From the NCBI GenBank assembly GCA_022315425.1, contig JAIUPT010000031.1:310001-374000 (forward strand): DNA of 64,000 bases, written 5' to 3'. Position numbers and translations under genes: made by a program. Below are positions 45,668 through 56,856 of this stretch, in pieces (the first letter of the stretch is position 1; each line of letters starts with the position of its first letter). This DNA is from Pseudevernia furfuracea. Its lineage: Eukaryota > Ascomycota > Lecanoromycetes > Lecanorales > Parmeliaceae. The notes below the pieces were generated by a model. The model was not told the origin of the DNA. It did not search any database and saw only the letters and a list, made by a program, of their open reading frames with translations.

Positions 45668-47803
45668 TCATAGATCTCGGCCTCCCACACCTCTTCTTTT
45701 TGGGGAAGAGCTTTTCCTTTGACGCTTCAAGGCCGGATCCAAGCCATGTATATTGCGTAGATGTTGCTGCACGTTATCGGGACGGCTGAAGGTCACTCCG
45801 CAAACCTCACATTTGGGCCGAGCATCTTGGTTGTGATGCAGAGCCGTTCTCAAGTGTCGCTCGAGGTTTGTCCTCTGGGAAGAGCCTGTGAAGGAAGCCT
45901 TGCATGATGGGTCTGGGCAATAAGAGGCGTCGTCATTTGAGGGTGGGAGTGTTTGGAGCGTACACGGAGAAAACGACGAGGAGGCATCGAGTTCGGCAGG
46001 AGGCATGGCGGCGCTAGCGTTCGGCATACCACTGTAGCTCACGTTGAGGCTGCCGAATGGTGTAGCGGGAGGATCCTGGAGTGCATGACCTCGATAACGG
46101 CTGAACTCGGAGGCCGTTGCGAGTACCGTACCCAGGATGATCTCATAGAATTGATTGCGCCATTGTAGCCCCCACTCTCTCATGACCGTGTCACAGAGTT
46201 CTTTGACAACATCCAAGTATCTTCGTAGTAGCTGGGGAGATTTGGAATATGACTGATATCAGTCAGTGAGAAGATTGATGCCAGAAATGCGGGACTTAGC
46301 TCACTTTCCCAGAACAAACGAGCATGACCTCGACATCTCGAGCACTGTGCAGCAGCCCACATCGAAGCATCTTTTGGGTTCTGGTGACGACGCCACGAAA
46401 TGCTTCTAGCCCCTTCCACTCCTGAAGGCGCCTGACGATGTCACTGTCCAGCGTTTCAATCCCAGGCCTGTGCTGCGTGATGTACAATGAGGAGTTGATC
46501 TGGCGACGAGCGAGGTCTTCAACAATAACAGCGTGGCTAAATTCTATCAAGAGTTCTCCGATCAGTCAATTCCAAAACCGCGTGAAGAGAAAGACTGACT
46601 ATCGAGAAAATCTGTACATCCCTCAATTATAATGTTTGATTGGAGTATTCCGGATAATTTAATCTGTTCATTGTTGACCGTGAAATGTTGTCGGTTTTTG
46701 TCGACATCTTCTTCAAATGCCACATTGACACATGTAGAGGATAGACAGCCAACTAGACTAACGACCATCGCGTGCTCAGTAGGCGTGAAAATGTCGTCAA
46801 TGGCAACATCCTTGAACGATGAAGAAGTAGTAGATGCTTGCGGGTGGCGTAGCCGACGCATAGCTTTAACGAAAGTGCTTTTTTCGATCGCGTTAGAGAG
46901 AAGGTGCTGCCATTGACAAGCTTCCTCCAGAATTGAATTCCACGACTGTGCGTGATCATTCCCATGGATGACGCACGAGGAAGCCATCGCCACATGCATC
47001 AGCGCAAAGAGGTCTTGAAAGCTGCTTGGGGTCGCGCTGTGAAAGAAATTGCGCAAAGCTCTAATGCCTAGCTCGAACTGAGCATGGGCATATTGTTCTG
47101 GATATCGCTGTGGGGCATTGGTGTTCAACCCGAGTCCTAAGATCCATTCCTTACTAATAGCACGTACCGCGTCGTAAAGATCCGCTATGTATGTATGGCT
47201 TTTGGATTTTCCTTCATTGCGTAGAGATTTGGCGTCTTTGTAGGCTGGCGACGTTGGCACGTCTGTGCCCTGTGTACGGAGTACAGGAAGCTGAGGTCCA
47301 TCAAAAAAGCTTCGAGCATACGTTGGAGTGAACGGGCGCAAGTTCGACGTGTTAATTAGGGATAACTCCGGAGAAGGTGCACGAGTGTCATTCGTAGACA
47401 ACGGGGGCGACCCATGAGCAAGAGAGACATGGGAAAAGACGGCCTGGTTCTCGGAACCGATCACATCATTCGAGCTGTGGCTATCTCTGGACTGCACAAT
47501 GACAGCTTTTACAGAGCGATCAGAACCGACGCTCTGTTGAATGCAAGAGTGAGGGCAGGTAAGACAGTCAAATTCTTGTACGTGCGGACACGCAGTAAGA
47601 GAGCTTTTTTCACAAAGTGGAGATATGTCAGACGCCCTCGTTAATCTCTGATCGATGTTGTGAAACATTGCCAGATGTTGCGAGGGAGGGTATTGGCCGT
47701 CTCGTGGGCCCCTGATAGATCTAATTTGGGGTCTTAAGGGCGAGCAAAGAGTAGAGGTCACGCAGCTGAAAGGGAGGAATCTAAAGTGTCTCAAGGTGTT
47801 CAT
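45668..47803 (-). CDS. C2H2-type zinc-finger protein, gene D
   Basis: Exons 47803-46600, 46543-46307 and 46254-45668, with introns of 56 nt (GTCAGT donor) and 52 nt (GTGAGC donor), give 675 aa. The central helical region (LFALMHVAMASSCVIHGNDH, WQHLL) and both splice junctions (FLD|[GK]F and GK|S) align with gene C, so they are paralogues. The C-terminus has the finger pair: CPDPSC with an RHLRTALHH close, then CEVCG with RPDNVQQHLRNIH, and a basic tail. The N-terminal Cys/His cluster of gene C is missing or reduced (CPHVQEFDCLTCPH), and no 47-nt first exon was found, so D may be 5'-truncated or its first exon missed. Probable DNA-binding protein. Confidence 0.75.
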
Positions 47804-49628
47804 ATGACCAACATTGCATGGAGGACCACCAGTTGGAGCAGTCTGAAAAATTGAGTCGAGTTCGCATAGAAAATGGGAAACAGTATCTTTTTAGTTGGTG
47901 GATGAGGGTATGTGATGAGCGTACAGCTGGCAGGACTTTCCCCCGCCATGGCCAATCAAGTGGCGGCTCCCGCGGTCTTACACTCGAGAGATTGCAATTC
48001 CCAGTGTGTCCCTGATGGAGGTAGGTTGAAGAGTACAAGGACTTCGATCAACGCCAAGATGAGTTTAATCGAGTACCAGGTCCACGGTTTCCTTTCACGC
48101 TCGCTTATCCAACCCTGGCGCCACCAGGGAGCGGCGAAACCCCTTGCCGGTCTTGGCAGAGAAATTATCGGTTTGTAGCTCAGGGACCACTGACGCGTCC
48201 CTATGTCCTAGTGATAGGAATGATGGCACAACCAACATTACTTTCATCACATTGCCTTCATACACTTTGGATATTCGCGCGCCTATGAAGACGATGCGAC
48301 GACTCCCCTTTCCCGCTCATCACTCCGGGATAGACTAAGTCTGGATCCCGAGGATAAGAGCAACATTGACCGCTCCTTGTAGGCGCTTTGAACTCCAGTT
48401 TGGAGCGAAATTTGCTCGGTGAAGTCTTGCTGTTCATTGAATTGGGTTTCTGTATACGGCGAAAGGCAATTGTCGCGAGAAGTCTTGCTGTTTATTGAAT
48501 TGGGTTTCTGTATACGGCGAAAGGCAATTGTCGCGAGAGTAGTTGGGTTTTATGTATCATAGTTCTCCTCACCTAGCCTTTCACAAGGGTCCTCAAGCCA
48601 TCACAAAATCCACGCAGTCAGGTGTGTTTCGTGGATGGCGGTTTAGCATCTCGCCACGTTGACTTGTGCTCCACATTCCTGCATTAGAGTAGCGGGAAGC
48701 AGAAGGACTTCATGCAAGGCCAATAAAACCAACGCCCTGCTTGTAGGACGCAATCGCAATTGGAAATCCCCAAAATCTCAGCGTACGACAAAAACTGTAA
48801 TCAATTACACAAATTATCTCGATCTGTCTCATGCCACGCTGTCCATAATCGATTTGCTCTCATCAAACAGTTGTGTTTTGTGTTTCGCAGCCTTGCGAGC
48901 CGCTCGCTAAAGCGACCCGGGACTCCCGCCGGCGAGGTCGTGGTCAGCCTGGGTCTATGCCCCAAAAGTCTGGTAACAACGCAACTGGTAACCCGATTAG
49001 GATTTGCGGGGCTTTCTTGACATGCGGTATTCAATCGTGATACCATCTTTGGATTTTAACTCGCAAGGTGTTAGGGGCTGAGCTTGACGCCGTCGCTGCC
49101 TATGTTCAGTGATAACGCAATTAAGCCTTTCCCGCAGCAGAGACGAGATCCAAATCCTCGAAGCCTGATTGCGTGCGTTTCTGTGAGTATCGCCTTTCTT
49201 CCTTCTTTTTTTCCCCTTTGATAGGGATGCGAGGAACGCGAGTCCGCCGTTGAAAGCATTGCGCATGGGCAAGAACAGGCAATGGACACATCTAGCAGAC
49301 TTCCCTCAAAGAACACTATTTCGAAGAAATGACTTGCGGATTGGGGACGACCCGTTTCATAGTGCTTTGACTGTTGTTCTACTCCCGTAGTTATCAATGC
49401 TATCAGCGAATTCTTTTCTCCACCCCCCAAAAAAAACCCCATAGCAGAAGAGAGCCAATCGGAAGTTACAGCCTGAACAAGCCTGTTCCTTCGATTATTC
49501 TCGAGCTTGCGAGAAGGGCCCCTTCGGCAGGAGCCCCCGAAGAGAAGGGGGGTTCAGAGGGTCTTCCCTAAAAAAAAAAGATTAAACAGCGTGCAGCTCT
49601 CCGCTCGATTCTCAGGATAAGATCATCC
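47804..49628. other. Gene-free tract upstream of gene D
   Basis: No gene is supported apart from a tandem duplication at 48421-48536. A minus-strand frame at 47781-48038 (CSNWWSSMQC..) might be a lost exon of gene D. Confidence 0.35.
48421..48536 (+). repeat. Tandem duplication, 58-bp unit x2
   Basis: The unit beginning gaagtcttgctgtt and ending gcaattgtcgcga is repeated once with a single C/T difference (ttcattg/tttattg). Confidence 0.9.
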
Positions 49629-49781
49629 AACCCTTCGGAGCTCTCCGTGCGCTTCTGTCGAAGAGACTGTCAAAGCAAGCTTGAAGTCCATCAAAGATCA
49701 AATGTCAGTCAAATAATCCAGACTTCGAGCTTACTTTGACAGCCCCTTCGGCAGAAGCCTTCGGAGAGCCCCCGAAGGGTT
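49629..49781. mobile_element. 153-bp foldback (MITE-like) element
   Basis: The two arms, each about 60 bp, pair along nearly their whole length: aacccttcgg..ctctccg at the outside, gcttctg[tc]cgaag in the middle and ctgtcaaag[ct]aagct[tc]gaagtc at the inside. They leave a loop of about 30 nt. A partial related string (ccccttcggcaggagccccc) lies just upstream at 49518-49540. No target duplication is obvious. Confidence 0.7.
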
Positions 49782-50398
49782 AGGGATGGTCACACTGAGA
49801 ATCAAAATAAGTCAAAAACCAGTACTCGGCAAGTTTTCCTACTGGCTAGTTCACGCAGCCAGCACATATTACATACTCTCCTTGTATGATGACCTCAGGA
49901 CGGTCTCAGCATCGGAGGTGGATTTTGCAATTGCTCAGACATCAGCAGGAAGGCACGCTCTGATAGCCTGGAGTGATGATCTCGTTCTTCATATGTAGTA
50001 TTGTGAAATTAAATGTAGAGGCCTCGAGCTTTCGCGCACGGCTCCGAAGCCGGAAGCCGGCAGCCGCGATCGGAGCCCCCCCTAAAGTACCCCCGAGGCC
50101 TGGCCCTGAGCTCTGAGTCTGAGCCACGCGTCTATGTACGAGCACCAGAACTTAACAATCGCTCGTTTATCGCTTTTAGGGGAGCTAAATATTGCTTTCT
50201 TTTGACTCGAACTTAAGTTATGCGACTAGCTCTCAGTGGAGTATGCTAGCTTCGCGCTCTCAATATTCCGCCATCATCAAGCACCGAACTTCTCACCTCT
50301 CCAACAACACATCATCCCTCTTGCCAACCTCCACCCCATTGCAACTTGACTTTTGCCCTTTTCCCCCGCGCGTATCTCCGCCATTCGCCCAAGAATCC
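49782..50398. other. Tract downstream of the FAD oxidase gene
   Basis: No gene is supported. Confidence 0.35.
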
Positions 50399-52170
50399 CT
50401 AACGAATCGGATTGTAGAAATTAAACCTACCCCTAGGATCATACACCCTCTTCAGTTCCCTCAATCTCTCCAACCTCCACGGCTCATACCCGTACAGCAT
50501 CTCCGGCGTCTCATCGCTAGATGCGTAATTGACATAAGTATTGAGCGTACGTCCTGGCACATCGCCTTCGTGAAACAGAGCACGAGCCTGGTGGCCGTAA
50601 TCGTCTGCCACAGCCGCCAGGGCAGGTTCGCTGGGAGGCCAGACGGGAGCGTAGGAACTTGGGTTATGTGTTAGAGCGAGTGTCACACGAGAGCAGGAAA
50701 GGCGGAAAACAATACACAAGCAAATTATCCCCGCGGTGCGCATACGCCGTGCTGTCCGGCTCAACGGCTCTCACCCCTTCCTGCGGATAACCTTCAAACT
50801 GAACAATAGACGAGCTCATAGCCGGGTTCTTATTGACCATGTCTTTGTAAAGATCGAATATGGCCCGGTTAGTGCGGATGTTGTAAGACTGTAGACCGAC
50901 AGGGTACAGTCGCCAGCTGTCGCCCGGCTGACAAACCGCATCCGTAACGCCGGCGCCCCCAGCGTGCGCTGTACCAGTGTAAGGCACAGTTACATTTGTT
51001 GCAGCAACGGGCTGTAGCGCATAAAATGGGGCTAGTATGGGTGCTGCGTCGGCGGCTGAGCCACCAAACTCGAGGATGAAGACGATCACTGGCTGTGTGC
51101 GTGTACGAACTCAGCTTACTGATGATTCCTAGAAGCTATTGGTGGGGACTACCTACCTCAGTAGCGCTTATCTCAGGATTCAGAGCGTAGAGAGTATAAG
51201 TTGTTGCCTCCTTTAGCTGAGTGCCGTTGGCACCAAAAGTATTCAGTCCTTGGAAAATTTCTTCCAGCTTGTCGTTCGTAAAAACAAGGGTTGCAATATA
51301 CCAATCTGGGTACGGGATGTCGTAGATCTTGTAGCTGAAACGAGTAACGATGCCGAAGTTATGCCCAGCGCCTCGCATGCCCCAGTAGAGATCGGAATGA
51401 GATGATTCGGAGACCACGATCATTGAGCCGTCCGCCAAGACGACATCCATCGCGACGATATTGTCCAGGACCAAACCAAAATACCCTTGGTAACGACCAA
51501 ACCCGCCACCAAGGCCAGGACCCATGATTCCGGTGCATGCACATGCTCCAGAAGCTGGTGTTTGATTAGCAATTTCTGCGGAGAGATCGAATGGTGAGAT
51601 TTGCGAACATGAAACTTTGCCATGATCCCAAAGGTAATTGACAAATTGATCCTGATACACACCGCCACCCATCAACGCAGAATTACCGTCTTCCGAAATC
51701 TGTATGCTGTCTAGCGCACGAATGTATATCTCAATGCCGTTGTAGACCGTCGACAATCCTGCCGCACTACCATGAGCTTTATTAACCGCAAGGAACGGTA
51801 TGTTATAAATGTCCGCAAAGCCAACCTAGTGTCTTCTGTCAGCTATTTCCAACCTTGTACAGACGGAAGTCGAGCTTGAAGTGACCGTTGCCGCGACATC
51901 CCGATCTATGGCCGGTACGACGACGAGAGAGAAGTTTGACTTGGTTTCCGCAGACCATCTTTCCGTGTCATTGATGTAGCCAGGACTATTCGGAAGATAA
52001 AGCGAAGCATTTTTGGACAAGCGGCGCCCGAGCTCCTGCTGAATAGTGGATAAGCTCGGTGGTAGCGGGGTGAAATCATCGCTGCGAGTATGCCTAATGG
52101 ACGAAGGGATGGCAGCGATGGGAGGAAGGAGGTTGAGAAGAGCAGAGATGACTTGCACAGGAATGTGCAT
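50399..52170 (-). CDS. Secreted berberine-bridge-type FAD oxidoreductase
   Basis: Five-exon model: 52170-51886, 51825-51609, 51554-51157, 51092-50716 and 50657-50399 (511 aa). Introns are 60, 54, 64 and 58 nt. The second is a multiple of three without a stop, so a 529-aa read-through form is possible. The N-terminus MHIPVQVISALLNLLPPIAA is a signal peptide. The FAD-binding PCMH-type fold shows in FLAVNKAHGSAAGL, MGGGVYQ, CACTGIMGPGLGGGFGRYQG and NIVAMDVVLADG. The C-terminal berberine-bridge segment ends DPRGRFNFYNPI, as is usual. Such enzymes oxidise sugars, alcohols or alkaloid-like compounds with O2. The His in KAHG and the Cys in CACTG could hold FAD covalently (inference). The substrate cannot be read, and no biosynthetic cluster surrounds it. 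Confidence 0.85.
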
Positions 52171-53171
52171 CCTGAAGAGTTTGGGATCAAGGTTTGCCAA
52201 AAGGGGAAGACCACTGGATGTTTAAATAATGGGATGTGGATAGAGTCTTCTAGAAGGAAAATATAGAAGTCTAGACCTGGGTGTCTCCGTGTGTCTCCGC
52301 ATTTCGGACTTGGACAGTTTGATATGCGTGCTGACCCGAACAACGCCGTTGAGCATTTACGGATCACAATGCGGGGGTCAGCATTTTTTGGGCTTTGGAA
52401 GTCGAAAGCCACGCTGGAATACAATAAAGAAAAACGATCGCTAACGGTTGCTTCATGTGGAAGGTCCTTGCTAGTTGCCATAAGCGAGATGGAATTCAGT
52501 GTGGACAAGCCTTTCACAGCTGAAATGAGTCAGCGCACCAATAGCAATAACGCCATCCTCTTTCTAGCCAAGACCAAGCTGACTATCCACTACTCTCCCC
52601 GAAATCATGCATTAGATTACACTTCGTTGAGGTTCCTAGCGTCCAGAACCAAGCACGCGCTCAGCTACGAACATCAAGCCACAATGATCTGATAGCCTCG
52701 CGATGTCGTTTCAGTAGCCTGATTTGCTCTAGAAATATTAGAAATACCCGTACCTCACTGATTGAGAACAGTCTCGAACTGTGTCAGGGAGATATTGTGA
52801 AAATTGGGCCTCGACGCATCTGAAAGGGTCTGTCCTGGAGAATGGTGCAGAACTGTAGTGACGGCTGTGTTGAGAGTTCAAAGCATGTGTGTGTGTCATG
52901 AAGACACCCTTGGCATTTCCTTCAGTAAGGCCGTAGCTCACCCTCGCCTAATGTTCATGTGATAGATGGTATGTTTGGTGTGTGTAGTGTAATGGCAAGC
53001 GGCCCTCAATCATCACATTTCGCGGCTAAGACAATGTGATCATTTTGATATGCCCATCTTTCTCGCGCAATCTTAGTCTAGTAGTAGAAAGATGTGTCAA
53101 TAGTGAAGTGAGAATTCTATCCAACTTCGAAGTCTTCCAGGGCTCCAAAAGCAAGATAGTCTCGTAGTCAA

Positions 53172-53191
53172 TAAGGTAGTCAACTACCTTA
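53172..53191. promoter_or_regulatory. Palindrome TAAGGTAGT-CA-ACTACCTTA
   Basis: A perfect 9-bp inverted repeat with a 2-nt spacer, 161 bp before the ORC5 start codon. The half site TACCTTA recurs in the palindrome at 53263. A dimer-binding site is possible; no factor is known to me. Confidence 0.4.
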
Positions 53192-53262
53192 GTCATGCAT
53201 TGAGGCGGGCCAAGCGCTCGTCTCCGCCCTACGAGTAGAGTAGATCACGCTAGAATACGGAG

Positions 53263-53274
53263 TACCTTAAGGTA
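53263..53274. promoter_or_regulatory. Palindrome TACCTTAAGGTA
   Basis: A perfect 12-bp palindrome 78 bp before the ORC5 start codon. It shares its half site with 53172-53191 and overlaps the 3' end of a TACGGAGTA motif (53256-53264). Confidence 0.4.
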
Positions 53275-53351
53275 GTGATTCTTCCGCTGTGGAAAGGGCG
53301 GACGCTAACGCTCCCCTACTTTCAACTCGCTCTTCCACTTCCAAGACTACC

Positions 53352-54878
53352 ATGGCTCCAACGCTCCCAGAGGAGCTATCATTGACATTGCTGGACCAAA
53401 TCCCATGCAGAGCCCTCCAAATCTACCAACTCCGAGCCCTCCTATCCGTTTGTCTCCCCATCCGTCTCTTCAACGCCTCGCTAAACCGCCTCAGCCCACC
53501 TTGCCCAGTCCTTCCACCATCCTCCTTCACGGTGTCGAAGCGACAGGGAAGAGTCTGACAATCAATGCCATTTTGCATGCCATCGATACCCCCTCCGCCA
53601 TCGTTCGATCGCGAGAATGCATTACAACCCGACATCTACTCGAACGGACAATCGCCGTGATAAAAGAGGCATTGGCCGCGCATGGACAGCTCGAGGAAGC
53701 CAATGGCCTTGATGCAAGATGTGAGAGCATCAGTGCCTTCACCGTAGAGCTTCAGCATCTACTAGAAGGAAAGGGGAAGTTCATACTCGTCTTCGACGGT
53801 ATCGACCGCCAGCGCGAGGCAGCGCCGACCTTGCTCCCAGCTATTGCACGGCTCGGAGAGATTGTATGACCACGATAAACCAAGCACTACCGCCTCTTCT
53901 CTGCTAAGAAACCCTAGTCGCCCAACCTCACCAACATCCTTATCACGACAACCCGACACCCGCACCTCCTCCACCACGCTGGCATTCCACACATCCACTT
54001 CCCACCGTACTCGCGCACTGAAACGCTTTCCATACTCTCCCGCACCCCGCTCTCACTCTATGCCAGCCCACCCTCATCTCCATCGCTTAATACTATAAGA
54101 GCCGCAAACAGCGACGACGCAGAATGGCTTTGGGCACGTTTCACGGCCGCGGTATGGGACTCCCTCGGGCAACCCGCTGCAAGATCTATTTCGGATTTCC
54201 GTGACGTGTGCGCGCGGCTATGGGCGCCATTCATACAGCCAATTCTAGATGGTCACTACGGAGCGCGCGAATTCTCGAAATTAGTAGTGAAAAATAGGAG
54301 CTTATTCCAGAGCGAAGACGCCCTCATCGACAGCATCGTGCCAACCAACCCCTCCACTGACCCTAGCAGGTCAAAAAAGCGTTCGTCCACCCCATGTACC
54401 CGAAGATGACGCGGCTGATCAAACATCAGAGTTCTCCTACACCCTCCCCTACTACCCAACCCACCTCCTAATATCCGCCTACCTCGCCTCACACAACCCG
54501 CCAAAACACGACATCACCCTCTTTTCCAAGACCTCCCTCTCCAAACGGCGCAAGCGCGGCGGCGGCACAGCACTTACATCCCACCGCGCGTCAAAACACC
54601 GGAAAATCTCCCGCAGACTATTAGGACCACAGCCTTTTCCCCTCGAGCGTCTCTTCGCAATATTCCACGCTATACTGCCCCATACGTATGCGGGGGGCGG
54701 GGCGGATATGATGTGCCAAGTCGCCACGCTTGCGGGATTGCGATTGATTGTAAAAGCTGGGAGTGGAGGGGATATCCTGGAGGGAGGGGCGAAATGGAGG
54801 GTCAATGTCGGGTGGGAGTTTGTGAGGGGTGTGGCGAGGGGTGTAAAGTTCGATGTGGAAAGTTACCTTACAGAGTAG
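53352..54878 (+). CDS. ORC5: Origin recognition complex subunit 5
   Basis: Four-exon model: 53352-53447, 53495-53863, 53918-54380 and 54430-54878. Introns of 47, 54 and 49 nt give 458 aa, near the usual ORC5 size. Exon 1 ends in the N-terminal helix LPEELSLTLLDQIPCRALQI. After the first intron comes the Walker A motif in LLHGVEATGKSLTINAILHA, then the Walker B-type strand FILVFDGIDRQ. The C-terminal part has FSYTLPYYPTHLLISAYLAS and ends in a winged-helix-like region (WEFVRGVARGVKFDVESYL). ORC5 is an AAA+ subunit of the six-protein complex that marks replication origins in the nucleus. The third-intron donor GTTCGT is non-consensus and is the least certain join. Confidence 0.88.
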
Positions 54879-55377
54879 ATACGAGGAGTTTTGGGTTCTG
54901 ATCAACGAGGCATACTGTCTGTCTCATCTGTGCTGATCACGGTTGGTTGAGTACGTGTCGGGTTTCACGTCCAGCTGCCCAGCCCGTCTCGCTGGGGGTT
55001 GCAACTGTCAAACTTCGAGTTCGAAGAAAAGGGAAACAAACGCCAGGAAAGTGTCCTGGAAAAAGGGCGAGTTTCATGCAATACAGTGGATTGTTTGTCT
55101 TACTATCACAATTGATGATGGCAACGTACATAAAAAATCAAACATCAAACGAAAGGCATCAATGTTGAAAAAGGTAACCACAGACAACAACAACAATTCG
55201 CCCGTGCAAACATGATGCATGTAAGTTAAAAAAACAAACAAACAAACGAAAGAAGGTATCTCGCTGTTGCTTTTTCGTTCCAATCGTACAGCATGCGGTT
55301 TCCACCCCCCGAATCCACCTTCTCCCCCCCCTCGCCATGCAGTGACCGCTTTGACGTCGCGTCGCGGCGCCGTGTGC
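54879..55377. other. Convergent 3' spacer, ORC5 / GLT1
   Basis: About 500 bp between two convergent genes, with an aaacaaacaaac run near 55228. No gene. It should hold both 3' UTRs. Confidence 0.6.
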
Positions 55378-56825
55378 TCAGACGCCCGCAGCCTGCGCCT
55401 TCATCTGGTCTGGCTTGCCGATAATCTCATACGGAGCACGCTGGACGATGCCGCCAGTCTTGGGGAGCTGGGTACCGACGCCCATGAGGTAGGTGTCGAC
55501 GTCACGGGCAGCTTGGCGACCTTCGTTGATGCCCCTACAGATTGTTAGCAATTGCTCGATGGAGTGTAGTCAGTCGAACACGGCTGGCTTACCAGACAAT
55601 GAGCGATTGCCCACGGCGGCAGTCACCAGCGGCAAAGACGCCACCCAGGTTTGTGTTGTACTGCCCAGGGGGTGTTTTGACGTTCTTGCGAGCGTCCTTC
55701 TCGATCTCTGTGCCCAGAAGGCGGTCCTCGGGCCCGAGAAATCCCATGGAGAGCAAGACCAGTTGCGCTGGGAAAAATTGCTCGCTACCCTCGACAGTCT
55801 TCATGTCCCAGCCGCCCGAGACACTCTTGGTCCACTCAACGCGATGGATGTTGATACCAGAGACATGTCCCTCATCATCACCAACGAATTCCTTAGACAT
55901 GACGCAGTACTCGCGCGGATCTTTACCCATGTGCGTCTTCACCTCCGTGTGACCGTAGTCGACACGATAGATTCTCGGCCACTGGGGCCACGGGTTGTCG
56001 CGAGCACGCTCGGCTGGTGGCTGAGGTAGAAGCTCGAAATTTGTGACTGACTTAGCGCCATGGCGGACCGAAGTGCCAATGCAATCATTACCCGTGTCAC
56101 CTCCGCCAATGACTATGACATCTTTGTCCTTGGCGGAGATGTATTCGCCATCGGACAGCCCGGAGTCGAGAAGGGATTTGGTGTTGCGGTGCAGGAACTG
56201 CATTGCGAAATGAATACCCTCAAGCTCTCTGTTGGGAATCTTGAGATCACGAGCGACAGTGGCGCCGGTAGCAATGACAACGGCATTGTTCTCCTCGCGT
56301 AGAGACTGCAGGCTGACTTCGCTGTCAGGCCCGACGGAGCAGCCGGTGACGAATTTGATACCCTCTTCGGCCATGAAGTCGACACGGCGCTGAACGATGG
56401 TCTTGTCGAGCTTCATGTTCGGGATACCGTACATAAGTAGCCCACCAATACGGTCAGAGCGCTCGTAGACTGTGACAGTATGGCCCGCTCTGTTCAGCTG
56501 GTCTGCGGCTGCGAGACCAGAGGGGCCGGAGCCAATGACGGCAACAGTCTTGCCGCTGCGATGTTGGGGAGGGTTTGGTACCATCCAGCCCATGTCGAAA
56601 CCTCGGTCGATGATGGCGCATTCGATGGACTTGATACCGACAGGATCCTCATTGATACCAAGAACACAAGCACCTTCACAAGGAGCGGGGCAGACACGGC
56701 CAGTGAACTCAGGGAAGTTGTTGGTCATAAGGAGGCGGTTGAGAGCATCTTGCCATTGGTTCTGGAAAACAAGCTCGTTCCACTTAGGGATGATGTTGGA
56801 AATCGGGCATCCAGTATCAGATTGA

Positions 56826-56856
<31 letters not shown>

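Larger units (their letters stand above)
52171..53351. other. Divergent promoter region, FAD oxidase / ORC5
   Basis: 1.18 kb between two divergently read genes. Contains two related perfect palindromes and a TACGGAGTA motif close to ORC5. A plus-strand frame at 52291-52692 is without features and is not called. Confidence 0.5.

Noticed and set aside
1..50000. Reverse transcriptase, integrase or transposase genes to explain the repeats
   Set aside because: None of the frames shows the motifs of these enzymes; all visible elements look non-autonomous or decayed.
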